Assembly (NCBI RefSeq): GCF_017565305.1
Contig: NZ_JAGEKP010000001.1
Coordinates: forward strand, 186,001-250,000
Source of the DNA: Leifsonia sp. TF02-11
GTDB lineage: Bacteria > Actinomycetota > Actinomycetes > Actinomycetales > Microbacteriaceae
DNA: 64,000 nt
Reading direction: 5' to 3'
Part shown: in pieces, positions 49,190-57,798 of the stretch
Layout: every line of letters begins with the position of its first letter
How positions within the stretch are numbered: the first letter of the stretch is position 1
The notes under the pieces: model-generated
What the model saw: only the letters and a program-made list of their open reading frames with translations
Databases searched by the model: none
What the model was told of the DNA's origin: nothing
Made by a program: the position numbers and the translations under genes

Positions 49190-50791
49190 ATGACCACCGC
49201 GCCCGCGACCGCCCGGCGGTCGTGGCTGCTGCCCACGCTGGCGGGCTACCGCCGGGAGTGGCTTGGCCGCGACGTCCTCGCCGGCGTCTCGGCGGGCGCG
49301 GTGGTCGTGCCGCAGGCGATGGCCTACGCGACCATCGCGAACCTGCCGGTGGAGGCCGGGCTCTACACCGCGACGGTGCCGATGGCCGTGTACGCGTTCC
49401 TCGGCGGCTCCCGCGCGATGAGCGTGTCGACGACCTCCACCATCGCCACGCTCACCGCCACCACGTTCGTCTCGGCGGGGGTGGTCGCGAACTCGCACGC
49501 CATCCCGCGCGACCTGGTGACCCTGACCCTGCTCGTCGGCGTCGCGCTGCTGCTGGCACGGTTGCTGCGGCTCGGCACGCTGGTGGAGATCATCAACAAA
49601 CCGACGCTGCTGGGCATCCAGATCGGGGTGGGCGCCACAGTGGCGGTCGGGCAGCTGCCGAAGCTGCTGGGGGAGACCGACGCGCCGACGGGCAACGGAT
49701 TCATCCACAGCGTCAACGCGGTCATCGCGGCGGTCCCGCACGCCAACCCGGTGACCACGGTGCTGTCGGCCGTGTCGATCGCCGCGCTGTTCCTGTTCAA
49801 GCGCTTCCTGCCCCGGGTGCCCGGGCCGCTGATCGTCGTCGCCGCCGGCATCCTGCTCGTCGCGTTCGGCGGCCTGAGGTCGGCCGGCGTCGAGCTCATC
49901 ACGCCGGTCACGCAGGCGTTCCCCGTGCCGGTGCTGCCCAGCTTCGACCACGTCTTCCAGCTCATCCCCGGCGCGCTCGCGATCGCAGTGATGGCGTTCC
50001 TCGAGTCGGCGGCCGTCGCACGCGGCATCCGTGAGCTGGACGACCCGCGCATCGACAGCAACCGGGAGCTGTTCGCGACCGCGATGGCGAACCTGCTGGG
50101 CGGCTGGTTCCAGACGCTGCCCGCCGCCGGCGGCTTCTCGCAGAGCGCCGTGAACAAGGCGGCCGGGGCGCGCTCGCAACTCGCGGCGCTGGTCACGGTG
50201 GTGCTCGCGCTCCTGATCGGGCTGTTCCTCGGCCCGGTGATCAGCCTGCTGCCGCAGGCGACGCTGGCCGCCCTCGTGTTCGTGGCCGTGTTCGGCCTGA
50301 TCGACGTGAAGGACCTCGTGCTGCTCTGGCGGATCAGCCGGCGAGACTTCGCGGTCTGCCTGGCGACGACCGTCATCGGGCTGACCGCCGGCCTGCTCGC
50401 CGCCGTCGCGGTCGGGGTGCTGTTCACACTGGTGCTGCTGCTCGCCGCGCTCAACAAGCCGCGGGTCCGGGTGGATGAGTCTTCGGGAGGCCGCATGGCG
50501 GTCAGCCTGCTGGGGCCGCTCTACACCGCCAACGTGCTCGCGACCGAGCAGACGATCCTCGACGCGGTGGACGCGGCGCGCGCGACGGGTGACGTCACCG
50601 AGCTGACCCTGGACTGCTCCACGCTGCAGGACATCTCGGTCACCGTCATCCTCGCCCTCCAGAACCTCGACCAGGAGCTCGCCGGGCGCGGGGTGCGACT
50701 CCGCGTGCGCGGCCTCCCCTCCGCCGCGCACGCGGTCGCCGCGCGCACGAAGTGGTTCCAAGGGCTGGAGGCGGACGGGCGGGTCGTCTAG
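49190..50791 (+). CDS. SulP (SLC26) family anion transporter with STAS domain
   Basis: A 533-residue transporter with the SulP signature (GVSAGAVVVPQAMAYATIANLPVEAGLYTATVPMAVYAFLGGSRAMSV) and membrane domain up to about 420, then a STAS domain (MAVSLLGPLYTANVLATEQTILDAV ... LTLDCSTLQDISVTVILAL). It differs clearly from the SulP at 44449-46179, so the two are not recent duplicates. The ATG at 49190 lies 4 bp after the sulfatase stop, so the pair is co-expressed. Likely role: movement of sulfate, released by or needed with the sulfatase; direction is not known. Confidence 0.9.
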   Translation: MTTAPATARRSWLLPTLAGYRREWLGRDVLAGVSAGAVVVPQAMAYATIANLPVEAGLYTATVPMAVYAFLGGSRAMSVSTTSTIATLTATTFVSAGVVANSHAIPRDLVTLTLLVGVALLLARLLRLGTLVEIINKPTLLGIQIGVGATVAVGQLPKLLGETDAPTGNGFIHSVNAVIAAVPHANPVTTVLSAVSIAALFLFKRFLPRVPGPLIVVAAGILLVAFGGLRSAGVELITPVTQAFPVPVLPSFDHVFQLIPGALAIAVMAFLESAAVARGIRELDDPRIDSNRELFATAMANLLGGWFQTLPAAGGFSQSAVNKAAGARSQLAALVTVVLALLIGLFLGPVISLLPQATLAALVFVAVFGLIDVKDLVLLWRISRRDFAVCLATTVIGLTAGLLAAVAVGVLFTLVLLLAALNKPRVRVDESSGGRMAVSLLGPLYTANVLATEQTILDAVDAARATGDVTELTLDCSTLQDISVTVILALQNLDQELAGRGVRLRVRGLPSAAHAVAARTKWFQGLEADGRVV

Positions 50792-50801
50792 CCGGGTCCG
50801 C

Positions 50802-51680
50802 TCAGTCGCCGCTCCACTCGAGCACGCCCGTGCCGACCTGCCAGGCTTCGCCCCGGTCGTAGCGGTCGATCACGAGGCGTTGCAGCGAGGTCGGGTGCTC
50901 CAGCCGCGGCAGCTTGGAGCGGTCGCGCTCGCGGAACAGGAAGTAGAGCGCCTCGGTCGGAGCGTCGACGGGATCCCCCACGAGCGTGTAGCGCTCGGCG
51001 AACCGGACGAGGTTCGTGTCGGCGGGCAGTGACCGCACCAGGTACGGGTCGAGCAGCCAGCTCTCGCAGACGCCGGCGACGATCCTGCGGTCGGGGAAGA
51101 CGGCTCCGAAAAATCCGCGTGCCAGGCGGATGCTCTCGTCCACCAGGTCCGGGCTGAGCGGCCCGGACTCGGGGATGTGCATGCCGACGACCCAGTCGCC
51201 CGCGGCGATACCGGCAGGCAGAGCGGCCACGCTGCCCGCCGGCACCGAGAGCTCCGTGCGCTGGAGGGCGAAGGTGAGCCTGCCGAGACCGTAGAGCATC
51301 CCGACATAGTGGGGGATGAGCCAGGTCCAGGTCTCCAGCCCGAACGCGCCGTGCCGGAGCCGGTGGATGCGCGTGTTGCGGCCCACATCCGCGAGGGTCG
51401 TTCCGGTGACCTCGGCCGGCACACCGAGCTGCTGGTGATACGCGACCAGCCGCGGGGTCAGCTCGACGTAGGCACGCAGCCACGCGAGCGGCGGGATGCC
51501 GAGGTGGTCGAGCCGCGCCTCCTCGAACGTGCCGAGGAAGGGGAGGATCGCCTTCTCGGCGAGCCGGGCGGCCTCCGCGACGGCCGGATCGGCGAGGAGC
51601 CGCTCGACGTCACGGCGATCGGCGTCGTCGAACCCGAGCAGGTCGAGCGTGTCGGCGGCGGAGGCGGTGCTCGTGCTCAT
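50802..51680 (-). CDS. Acyltransferase domain protein (NAT_N + GNAT_C type)
   Basis: A 292-residue protein. The N-terminal part (LDLLGFDDADRRDVERLLADPAVAEAARLAEKAILP) and the C-terminal GNAT_C-like part (GDWVVGMHIPESGPLSPDLVDESIRLARGFFGAVFPDRRIVAGVCESWLLDPYLVRSLPADTNLVRFAERYTL) match actinobacterial proteins annotated as acyltransferase domain-containing. The classic GNAT acetyl-CoA motif is not obvious. It overlaps the last permease gene of the sugar importer by 4 bp, so it is part of that operon and may modify the imported amino sugar, for example by acylation. That role is inferred from context. Confidence 0.75.
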   Translation of the reverse strand: MSTSTASAADTLDLLGFDDADRRDVERLLADPAVAEAARLAEKAILPFLGTFEEARLDHLGIPPLAWLRAYVELTPRLVAYHQQLGVPAEVTGTTLADVGRNTRIHRLRHGAFGLETWTWLIPHYVGMLYGLGRLTFALQRTELSVPAGSVAALPAGIAAGDWVVGMHIPESGPLSPDLVDESIRLARGFFGAVFPDRRIVAGVCESWLLDPYLVRSLPADTNLVRFAERYTLVGDPVDAPTEALYFLFRERDRSKLPRLEHPTSLQRLVIDRYDRGEAWQVGTGVLEWSGD

Positions 51681-52576
51681 CGCAGCGCCCCGTTGGTGGC
51701 GCCGGCCACGAAGAAACGCTGGAACACGATGTAGAGCACGATGAGCGGCGCCGCGATCATCAGCGTCGCGGCGGCCAGCAACGCCCACTGGTTGTTGCCG
51801 TTCTGACCGTAGAACGAGAGCAGGCCCTGCGCGACCGTCTGGAGCTGTGGCGACGACAGGTAGATGGTCGGCCCGATGATGTCGTTCCAGACGCCGATCG
51901 TCTGCAGGATGAAGACGGTCGTGAGCACCGGGCGGCAGAGCGGGAGGACGAACGACCAGATGTAGCGGAAGTAGCCGCAGCCGTCCATCGCGGCGGCTTC
52001 GTCGAGCTCCCGGGGCAGCGTCCGCAGGTAGCCCACGATGAGGAGCGGGCCGATGCCCAGGCCGGCCGTCGAGATCAGGATGAAGCCGATGCGGGTGTTG
52101 TAGAGGCCGAGCTGCAGCATGAGCTGGAACTGCGAGACGATCGAGTTGGGCAGGAAGAGCGCGAGCGCGAAGAGCACGCCGACGACGCGGGAGAACCGCA
52201 CGTAGCCGCGGGCCACCGGGAACGCGATCAGCACGGAGAGGATGACGGCGATCCCCGCGGAGACCACCGCGTAGACCAGGCTGTTGACGATGAGGTTGCC
52301 GAAGCCGCCGCGCGACCAGGCGTCGACGAAGTTCTGGAGTGCGACGCCGTGCGCGATCGCGCCGGGGTCCCGCACGAACTCGTCAGGGCGCTTGAACGCC
52401 GTATTGACGAGGAACAGCAGCGGGAACACGTAGATGAGGACGACGCCGAGCACGATCAGGTAGGTGAGCCCGCGCATGCCGGCCAGGCGTGCCCGGGTGG
52501 CGGTCAGCGGCGCCGTCCGGCGGCGGGGAGAGCCCGACCGGGCGATGACACGCCGCGCCGAGGATTCGGAAGTCAC
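51677..52576 (-). CDS. Carbohydrate ABC transporter permease (MalG type)
   Basis: A 299-residue permease with a basic N terminus, six spans and the EAA loop of the family (LPRELDEAAAMDGCGYFRYIWSFVLPLCRPVL). It pairs with the MalF-type permease encoded just upstream in the operon, overlapping by GTGA at 52576-52573. The GTG start fits the length of MalG proteins. Placed in the importer unit next to the DasR-like regulator and amino-sugar genes, an N-acetylated sugar or chitobiose-like disaccharide is the likely cargo. Confidence 0.9.
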   Translation of the reverse strand: MTSESSARRVIARSGSPRRRTAPLTATRARLAGMRGLTYLIVLGVVLIYVFPLLFLVNTAFKRPDEFVRDPGAIAHGVALQNFVDAWSRGGFGNLIVNSLVYAVVSAGIAVILSVLIAFPVARGYVRFSRVVGVLFALALFLPNSIVSQFQLMLQLGLYNTRIGFILISTAGLGIGPLLIVGYLRTLPRELDEAAAMDGCGYFRYIWSFVLPLCRPVLTTVFILQTIGVWNDIIGPTIYLSSPQLQTVAQGLLSFYGQNGNNQWALLAAATLMIAAPLIVLYIVFQRFFVAGATNGALR

Positions 52577-53538
52577 AGTTGCGTCTCCTGTCTGCGGAGG
52601 AACCAGAGGGCGATGAGCGAGATGACCGCGGTGAGCACGAACTGCACCATGGAGATCGCGGAGGCGTAGCCCTGCTCGGAGGAGCCGCCGAAGCCCAGCG
52701 CGAAGATCTGCATCGCCAGCACGGAGGTGGAGGGGCGCGAGCCCGTCAGGACGTAGATGATCTGGTAGGTCTGCAGCGACCCGATGATCGAGATGAGCAC
52801 GTTCACGGTCGTCGCCGGGGCGATGAGCGGGACGGTGATCCGCCGGAACCGCTGGAAGGCGTTCGCGCCGTCGACGGTCGCCGCCTCGTACAACTCGGCC
52901 GGGATCGCCATGAGGCCGGCGTGGTAGATCATCATGGAGTAGCCGAGCGACATCCAGATCTGCACGAAGATGACGATGCCGAGGGCGAGGTTCGGGTCGC
53001 CGAGGAACGCGGAGGTCCGGCCGAAGAGCGCCCAGATGCTGGCGGCCGGGCCGCCCGTCGGGTTGAAGAACAGCGACCAGATCAAGCCGGTCACCGTCAC
53101 GCCGAGCACGACCGGCATGAAGATGATCGCCCGGAAGAAGGCGGCGCCCTTGATCTTGTTGTTCAACAGGACCGCCGTGCCCAGCGCCAGGGCGTTGAGG
53201 ACGACGGTGACGCAGAAGGCGAAGACGAGGGTGCGCCACAGCACGCCGAGGTTGGCCGACGCCTCGCCGGAGGCGAAGAAGCGCGCGTAGTTCTTGAACC
53301 CGACCCAGTTCCAGCCGATCCCCGGGATGCCGGAGACGTCCGTGAACGAGAAGAGGACGACGGTCACGGCCGGCACGAGCGAGAACAGCCCGAACAGGAT
53401 CAGCCCGGGAGCCATCCCGAACCACGGAGCCGCCTTGCCCCGACCGGAGGCGGCGAACGGATTGCGCAGGGGCGCGGCGGTCTGTCGCCGCGCCCCTGTC
53501 TTCCTGCGGCCGGAGACCGCAGCACTGTCGAGGATCAC
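52573..53538 (-). CDS. Carbohydrate ABC transporter permease (MalF type)
   Basis: A 321-residue permease: a variable N-terminal part, TM1 (GLILFGLFSLVPAVTVVLFSF), a loop with WVGFKNYARFFAS, and the EAA loop IPAELYEAATVDGANAFQRFRRITVPLIAP. It forms the channel with the MalG-type protein. The GTG at 53538 overlaps the stop of the binding-protein gene by 4 bp. The reading frame continues upstream but encodes an Arg-rich shadow of the binding-protein gene, which was rejected. Confidence 0.9.
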   Translation of the reverse strand: MILDSAAVSGRRKTGARRQTAAPLRNPFAASGRGKAAPWFGMAPGLILFGLFSLVPAVTVVLFSFTDVSGIPGIGWNWVGFKNYARFFASGEASANLGVLWRTLVFAFCVTVVLNALALGTAVLLNNKIKGAAFFRAIIFMPVVLGVTVTGLIWSLFFNPTGGPAASIWALFGRTSAFLGDPNLALGIVIFVQIWMSLGYSMMIYHAGLMAIPAELYEAATVDGANAFQRFRRITVPLIAPATTVNVLISIIGSLQTYQIIYVLTGSRPSTSVLAMQIFALGFGGSSEQGYASAISMVQFVLTAVISLIALWFLRRQETQL

Positions 53539-54866
53539 TTGGGGAGGCCGCCCTGCCACGCCGCCTGCATCTGCTTGGTGAGGCTCACCATGTCCGACTC
53601 GGTTCCGAGCGGGGCGATGTAGTCGTAGGCGAACGGGGTCGCGACGATCGGGCCGGCGCTGACGTTCGTGTGGAAGACCTGGTCCCAGGCCGGGACGAAA
53701 CCGGACTTCGGCAGGTACTGGTTCAGAGCCGTCAGATCGGCCGGCAGCTTCAGGTCGCTCTGGGCCGGACCGAAACCGGAGCCCGCGATGAAGTCGGTGT
53801 AGACGTCCTTCGAGGCGTAGAGCGCCAGCCACTCCTTGGCGAGCTTCTGGTTCTTCGACGACTTCGGGATCGCGAGGCTGAACTCCAGCTTGGAGGCCAG
53901 GTACTTGTTGTCGGAGGCCGTGTCGGAGCCCGGCATCGGGAAGTACCCGAACTGGAACTTCGGGTCGGCGGTGGTGATCGCCGGGATCTCCCACGAACCG
54001 TCGGGGAGCATCGCGGCCTCGCCCTTGACGAAGCGGGACGGGACGGACGCGTAGTCGATGCCCGTCCAGTTCGGCAGGGTGTTGTCGTAGACGGTCTGCA
54101 CCCGCTTCATGAGGGTGAGCGAGGTCTCGCCGGCGAGGTCGGCCTTCCCCGTCCACAGATCCTTGTCGAGCTGGACCGTGTCGGGATAGAGCGACTGGAC
54201 CATCCCGAAGGTCGGGAGCACGGCGGGCCAGAGGTCTTTGCCGCCCATGATGAAGGGGCTCACGCCGTGCTGCTTGAGCATGTCGATGGTGTGCAGCATC
54301 TCGTCCCAGGTGGTGGGAACCGAGAGCCCGTACTGCTCGAACATGGCCTTGTTGTAGAAGACGCCCGTCTCGTGGCTGACGCCCGTCGGCACGGCGTACT
54401 GCTTGCCCTTGTACGCGAACTGGTCGAGCACGCCCGCGGAGAAGTTCTTCATGAAGGGCTCGTCGGTGAGGTCGACCCAGGCGCCGGCCGCGAGGCCCTG
54501 CACCCAGGAGCTCTCCTTCTGCCCGACCACCCACTTCGGCAGGAGCGAGGTGCCGCCCTGCGACGACCCCTCGGTGATGTCGACGTCCTTGGCGGTGAGC
54601 CTGGTGTTCTTCACGGTGTCGAAGTCCGTGCCGATCGCGGTGCTGAACTGCACCTTCACACCGGGGTGCTCCTTCTCGAAGCGCGCGTTGATCTTCTTGA
54701 ACTCGGCGTCGGTGGGGGCGTTGCTGTGCACAAGGATCTTGAGCACGCCGCTGTCGCCGCCGGTGTCGCCTCCGCCCAGGTAGCTGCAGCCGGCGGTGAG
54801 CACGGCGAGGGATGCGGCGACGGCGACCGCGACGAAGCGGGCGGTGCGTCTCGGGGACCGGATCAT
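53535..54866 (-). CDS. Sugar ABC transporter substrate-binding lipoprotein
   Basis: A 443-residue family-1 solute-binding protein with a signal peptide and lipobox LTAGC (about residues 23-27). The mature part has the usual layout (LKILVHSNAPTDAEFKKINARFEKEHPGVKVQFSTAIGTDF ... FYNKAMFEQYGLSVPTTWDEMLHTIDMLKQHGVSPFI ... PDGSWEIPAI). Trp and Tyr residues suited to sugar stacking are present. ATG at 54866 with AAGGAGA upstream; an upstream in-frame ATG at 54965 would put non-coding promoter DNA into the protein. First gene of a four-gene operon without an ATPase gene, and expressed from a promoter with a DasR-like operator. Confidence 0.92.
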   Translation of the reverse strand: MIRSPRRTARFVAVAVAASLAVLTAGCSYLGGGDTGGDSGVLKILVHSNAPTDAEFKKINARFEKEHPGVKVQFSTAIGTDFDTVKNTRLTAKDVDITEGSSQGGTSLLPKWVVGQKESSWVQGLAAGAWVDLTDEPFMKNFSAGVLDQFAYKGKQYAVPTGVSHETGVFYNKAMFEQYGLSVPTTWDEMLHTIDMLKQHGVSPFIMGGKDLWPAVLPTFGMVQSLYPDTVQLDKDLWTGKADLAGETSLTLMKRVQTVYDNTLPNWTGIDYASVPSRFVKGEAAMLPDGSWEIPAITTADPKFQFGYFPMPGSDTASDNKYLASKLEFSLAIPKSSKNQKLAKEWLALYASKDVYTDFIAGSGFGPAQSDLKLPADLTALNQYLPKSGFVPAWDQVFHTNVSAGPIVATPFAYDYIAPLGTESDMVSLTKQMQAAWQGGLPK

Positions 54867-54963
54867 GGAATCTCCTTCGATTCCGAGCTGCTGTGCTCGG
54901 CCTATGGGGGACACCCGAGGGTGCGCGACCGGAGCCGTGATCTCTCGGGCGGAGAGTGCTGTC

Positions 54964-54993
54964 ATTCTGTAATGGTCTAGACCCCTGTGTCAA
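54964..54993 (-). promoter_or_regulatory. Promoter of sugar importer operon with DasR-like operator
   Basis: On the minus strand TTGACA (54993-54988), 18 bp, CAGAAT (54969-54964). Between the boxes lies the perfect palindrome GGTCTAGACC (54974-54983 on +), which with its flank matches the core of DasR-responsive elements (TGGTCTAGACCA) at 11 of 12 positions. Repression by the adjacent GntR-family protein is the natural reading. Confidence 0.75.
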
Positions 54994-55094
54994 GGCCGAA
55001 GCAGAGATCGACTCTCCGAATGCCGGGATCCGGGTCGCGCGCGGTCCTCCCGGAGGCTCGGAATGGGTGCGCGACAGCGGGTGGAGCAGACCTC

Positions 55095-55859
55095 TCAGTG
55101 CACGAAGCGCTTGACCGTCTGCCGGATGTCGTAGCGGTCGCCGCGGTAGACGGAGACCGCGCGCTCGATGGGGCGCCGCTGCGCGTCGAAGCCGAGCCGC
55201 TCGATCACCAGGGCCGCGCTGAAGGGCGGAACGCCGAGGGCCTCCGCCTGCTGTTCGTCGAGCACGATCGTGCGGATGACCTGCTCCGCCTCGCTGAGGA
55301 CGATCCCGTAGGTGTCGCTGAGCACGGCATAGAGCGAGCCCGTGAGGTCGAGGTCCTCGATCCCTGGCACCCGGCGGGCGGGCAGGTCGACCTCCTCGAG
55401 GCAGATCGGGATGCCGTTGCCCATCCGCACGCGCTCGATGTGGACGACCTTCTCCGCGGGGCTGAGCCCCAGTTCGGCGCCCACGCTGTTGCCCGCGGCG
55501 CGTGTGGTCGCCGAGATGACCCGCGACGACGCGACCATCCCGCGTGCCGCCATCTCCTCCGAGAAGCCGAGGAACTCGGCGCGCTTCGAGATCCGCGGGT
55601 CGGCGACGAACGTTCCCGCGCCCTGGCGGCGCACGACGTGACCGGACTCCACGAGGCTCGAGACCGCCTGCCGGAAGGTCACCCTGCTGACGCCGAACCT
55701 GGCAGCGAGCACGCGCTCGGGCGGCAGCTGCTCGCCCACCGGCATGGTCGCGATCATGTCGAGGAGATGCCGGCGGACCTGCTGGTGCTTGACGCTGTCG
55801 GTGTCGAGCACGACGCGGTCGCCTGCCTCGTCTCCGGAGGCGGGAGGTGCTGGTGTCAT
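55095..55859 (-). CDS. GntR family regulator, HutC/DasR-like with UTRA domain
   Basis: A 254-residue regulator. GntR winged helix at about 25-90 (HQQVRRHLLDMIATMPVGEQLPPERVLAARFGVSRVTFRQAVSSLVESGHVVRRQGAGTFVA) and a UTRA effector domain (about 105-245: ISKRAEFLGFSEEMAARGM ... IERVRMGNGIPICLEEVDLPA ... YRGDRYDI). DasR and NagR, the best-known relatives, bind phosphorylated amino sugars and control GlcNAc uptake. The gene lies between the importer operon and the kinase/NanE operon, and three DasR-like sites are within 6 kb. ATG 55859 was chosen; the extra upstream codons are unlike the family. Confidence 0.9.
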   Translation of the reverse strand: MTPAPPASGDEAGDRVVLDTDSVKHQQVRRHLLDMIATMPVGEQLPPERVLAARFGVSRVTFRQAVSSLVESGHVVRRQGAGTFVADPRISKRAEFLGFSEEMAARGMVASSRVISATTRAAGNSVGAELGLSPAEKVVHIERVRMGNGIPICLEEVDLPARRVPGIEDLDLTGSLYAVLSDTYGIVLSEAEQVIRTIVLDEQQAEALGVPPFSAALVIERLGFDAQRRPIERAVSVYRGDRYDIRQTVKRFVH

Positions 55860-55970
55860 CACGGGGCCGACGCTACCATCCCGGGTCCCGCGAGCGGGTC
55901 GATTTCGCCGGAAGGTCGAGACCAAACCGGGTGCGCGCCTCTGGTGCTGGTCGTGCTGCAGTGTTCCCCT

Positions 55971-56017
55971 TTGACACGCTCGGGCGCTGCCTCTAGTGTG
56001 ACTTATAGGTATGGACC
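55971..56017 (+). promoter_or_regulatory. Promoter of kinase/NanE operon with DasR-like operator
   Basis: TTGACA (55971-55976), 17 bp, TAGTGT (55994-55999). Just downstream, at the expected transcription start, AGGTATGGACCA (56007-56018) matches the DasR core TGGTCTAGACCA at 9 of 12 positions, including both GGT and ACC arms. The promoter is strong; the operator match is the weakest of the three. Confidence 0.6.
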
Positions 56018-56036
56018 ATTAAGGGAGAAGGCATCC

Positions 56037-57068
56037 ATGACGGAGCGCATCGTGCTCGCGCTCGACGGCGGGCAATCGGGAACGCTCGCCGTCGTCGGGA
56101 CGACGTCCGGACGGATCCTCGGCGTCGGCGCAGGCGGACCCATCCGCCACCACGACGAGCCCGACGCAGAGCGGGTCGCGGCGGACAGCGTCGCGTCCGC
56201 TCTCGATGCCGCCTACGGCGAGGCGGGCCTCGACGCCGCCGCTGAGGCCTGCTGTCTGTCGATGACCGGCTCCTCCGGCATCGTCGAAGCCGTCGTCGCC
56301 GAGCGGGTGCACCCGGGGCGGATCGACGTGCTCGCCAGCGACGCGGTCGCCGCCCTCGCCGCGGGAACAGGTCGCGCGGTCGGGGTCGTCGTCATCGCCG
56401 GCACCGGGAGCGTCGCCTATGCCGCCTCGGCGGACGGCTCCGCCACCGACCGCGGCGGGTGGGGCTGGTTCATGGGCGACGAGGGGAGCGGGTTCTGGAT
56501 CGCCGCGCAGGCCCTCCGCTCTGCCGCCCTCGGCTTCGACGGCGTCGGTCCGGTCACCGAGCTCTCCGAGCTGCTCCCCGCCGCCCTCGGCTTCGACACG
56601 CTGCGCGAGGTGTACAACGCGGTCACCGGCGGGGCGGTCGACCGAGCGCGGATCGCGGCGCTCGCGCGCCCGGTGCTGGACCTCGCGGGTACGGGCGACC
56701 CGGTCGCGGGTCGCATCGTCGCCGAGGCCGCAGAGGCGCTCGAGCGGCTCGTCCTCGGCACGGTGTCCGCCGCGCCGTGGCTCGCCGACGATGAGCGCTC
56801 CGTCGTCTTCGGCGGCGGCGTGCTGAGCCCGGCGAGTCCCGTCGCCGACGCGCTCGCCTCCCGCCTTGCGCACTCTCTGCCCGACTTCACCGTCATCCAC
56901 TCCGACCTCCCGCCCGCGGCGGGCGCCTACTTCCTCGCCCTGCGTTCGTGCGGTGTCGACGTCGACGCCGCGATGCTCGCCTCGGTCCGCGACCAGTTCC
57001 GCTCGCGCTCGATCCAGGCGGGCAAGAACGCGCCCCATCACGACAATCCCGTCACGAAGGAGTCCTGA
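56037..57068 (+). CDS. BadF/BadG/BcrA/BcrD-type ATPase family sugar kinase (GlcNAc/ManNAc kinase-like)
   Basis: A 343-residue ASKHA-fold kinase: phosphate-1 loop LALDGGQSGTLAVVG, phosphate-2 region VVVIAGTGSVAYA, GGWGWFMGDEGSGFWIA (typical of N-acetylglucosamine kinases of the BadF type) and adenosine region VVFGGGVLSPAS. Such kinases phosphorylate GlcNAc or related amino sugars. The next gene is nanE, which works on ManNAc-6-phosphate, so this kinase could supply ManNAc-6-P or GlcNAc-6-P. GGGAGAAGG lies before the ATG at 56037. First gene of a four-gene operon under a DasR-like operator. Confidence 0.85.
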   Translation: MTERIVLALDGGQSGTLAVVGTTSGRILGVGAGGPIRHHDEPDAERVAADSVASALDAAYGEAGLDAAAEACCLSMTGSSGIVEAVVAERVHPGRIDVLASDAVAALAAGTGRAVGVVVIAGTGSVAYAASADGSATDRGGWGWFMGDEGSGFWIAAQALRSAALGFDGVGPVTELSELLPAALGFDTLREVYNAVTGGAVDRARIAALARPVLDLAGTGDPVAGRIVAEAAEALERLVLGTVSAAPWLADDERSVVFGGGVLSPASPVADALASRLAHSLPDFTVIHSDLPPAAGAYFLALRSCGVDVDAAMLASVRDQFRSRSIQAGKNAPHHDNPVTKES

Positions 57069-57069
57069 C

Positions 57070-57798
57070 ATGGACACAGCATCCACCGCCCGCAGCCGGG
57101 AGGCGATCGTCGACGATCTGATCGGCACCGTCATCATCTCGTGCCAGGCAGGGCCGGAGAGCCCGCTGAACGAGCCGCGGATGCTCGCCGCCCTCGCGGC
57201 GAGCGCCGAGCTCGGGGGAGCATCCGGCTTCCGCGTCGACACGCCGGAGAACATCCGGGCCGTTCGCGAGGTCTCCGCCAAGCCGATCCTCGGGATCAAC
57301 AAGGTGTACCGCGACGCGTCGGACGTCTTCATCACCCCGACGCTCGAGGATGCCCTCGCGATCGTGGAGGCCGGCGCCGATCTGGTCGCCCTGGACGGAA
57401 CCGTGCGGCCTCGGCCGGGCGGCGAGACGTTCGCCGACATCGTCGCGGCGCTGCACGCCAGGGGCGTTCCCGTGATGGCGGACATCGCGACTCCGGAGGA
57501 CGCAGAGGCGGCGGCCGCCGCGGGCGCCGACATCGTGGCGACGACCCTCGCGGGCTACACGGCGGAGACCGAGTGGCTCAGCAAGGACGAGCCGGCCTGG
57601 GAGCTCCTCGCCGCGATCCGCCACCTCCCGGTCCCGGTCTTCGTGGAAGGCAGGATCTGGACGCGTGAGCACGCGGTCCGTGCGATGGACAGCGGCGCCG
57701 CCAGCGTGATCATCGGCTCCGCCGTGACCGTTCCGCAGTTCATCACGCAGCGCTTCGTCGCCGCTCTGGAGTCGCGCACGGCCGGGCTCGCCCGATGA
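57070..57798 (+). CDS. nanE: N-acetylmannosamine-6-phosphate 2-epimerase
   Basis: A 242-residue TIM-barrel enzyme of the NanE family. It starts with DLIGTVIISCQAGPESPLNEPRMLAALAASAELGGASGFRVDTPENIRAVR and carries the catalytic Lys in ILGINKVYR, the D in LVALDGT and VFVEGRIWT with a GSAVT phosphate-binding end. It converts ManNAc-6-P to GlcNAc-6-P, the entry of sialic acid or ManNAc degradation into amino-sugar catabolism. No sialic acid lyase (nanA) or nagA/nagB is in the window, so the incoming sugar is probably ManNAc-containing or the rest is elsewhere. ATG one base after the previous stop. Confidence 0.9.
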   Translation: MDTASTARSREAIVDDLIGTVIISCQAGPESPLNEPRMLAALAASAELGGASGFRVDTPENIRAVREVSAKPILGINKVYRDASDVFITPTLEDALAIVEAGADLVALDGTVRPRPGGETFADIVAALHARGVPVMADIATPEDAEAAAAAGADIVATTLAGYTAETEWLSKDEPAWELLAAIRHLPVPVFVEGRIWTREHAVRAMDSGAASVIIGSAVTVPQFITQRFVAALESRTAGLAR

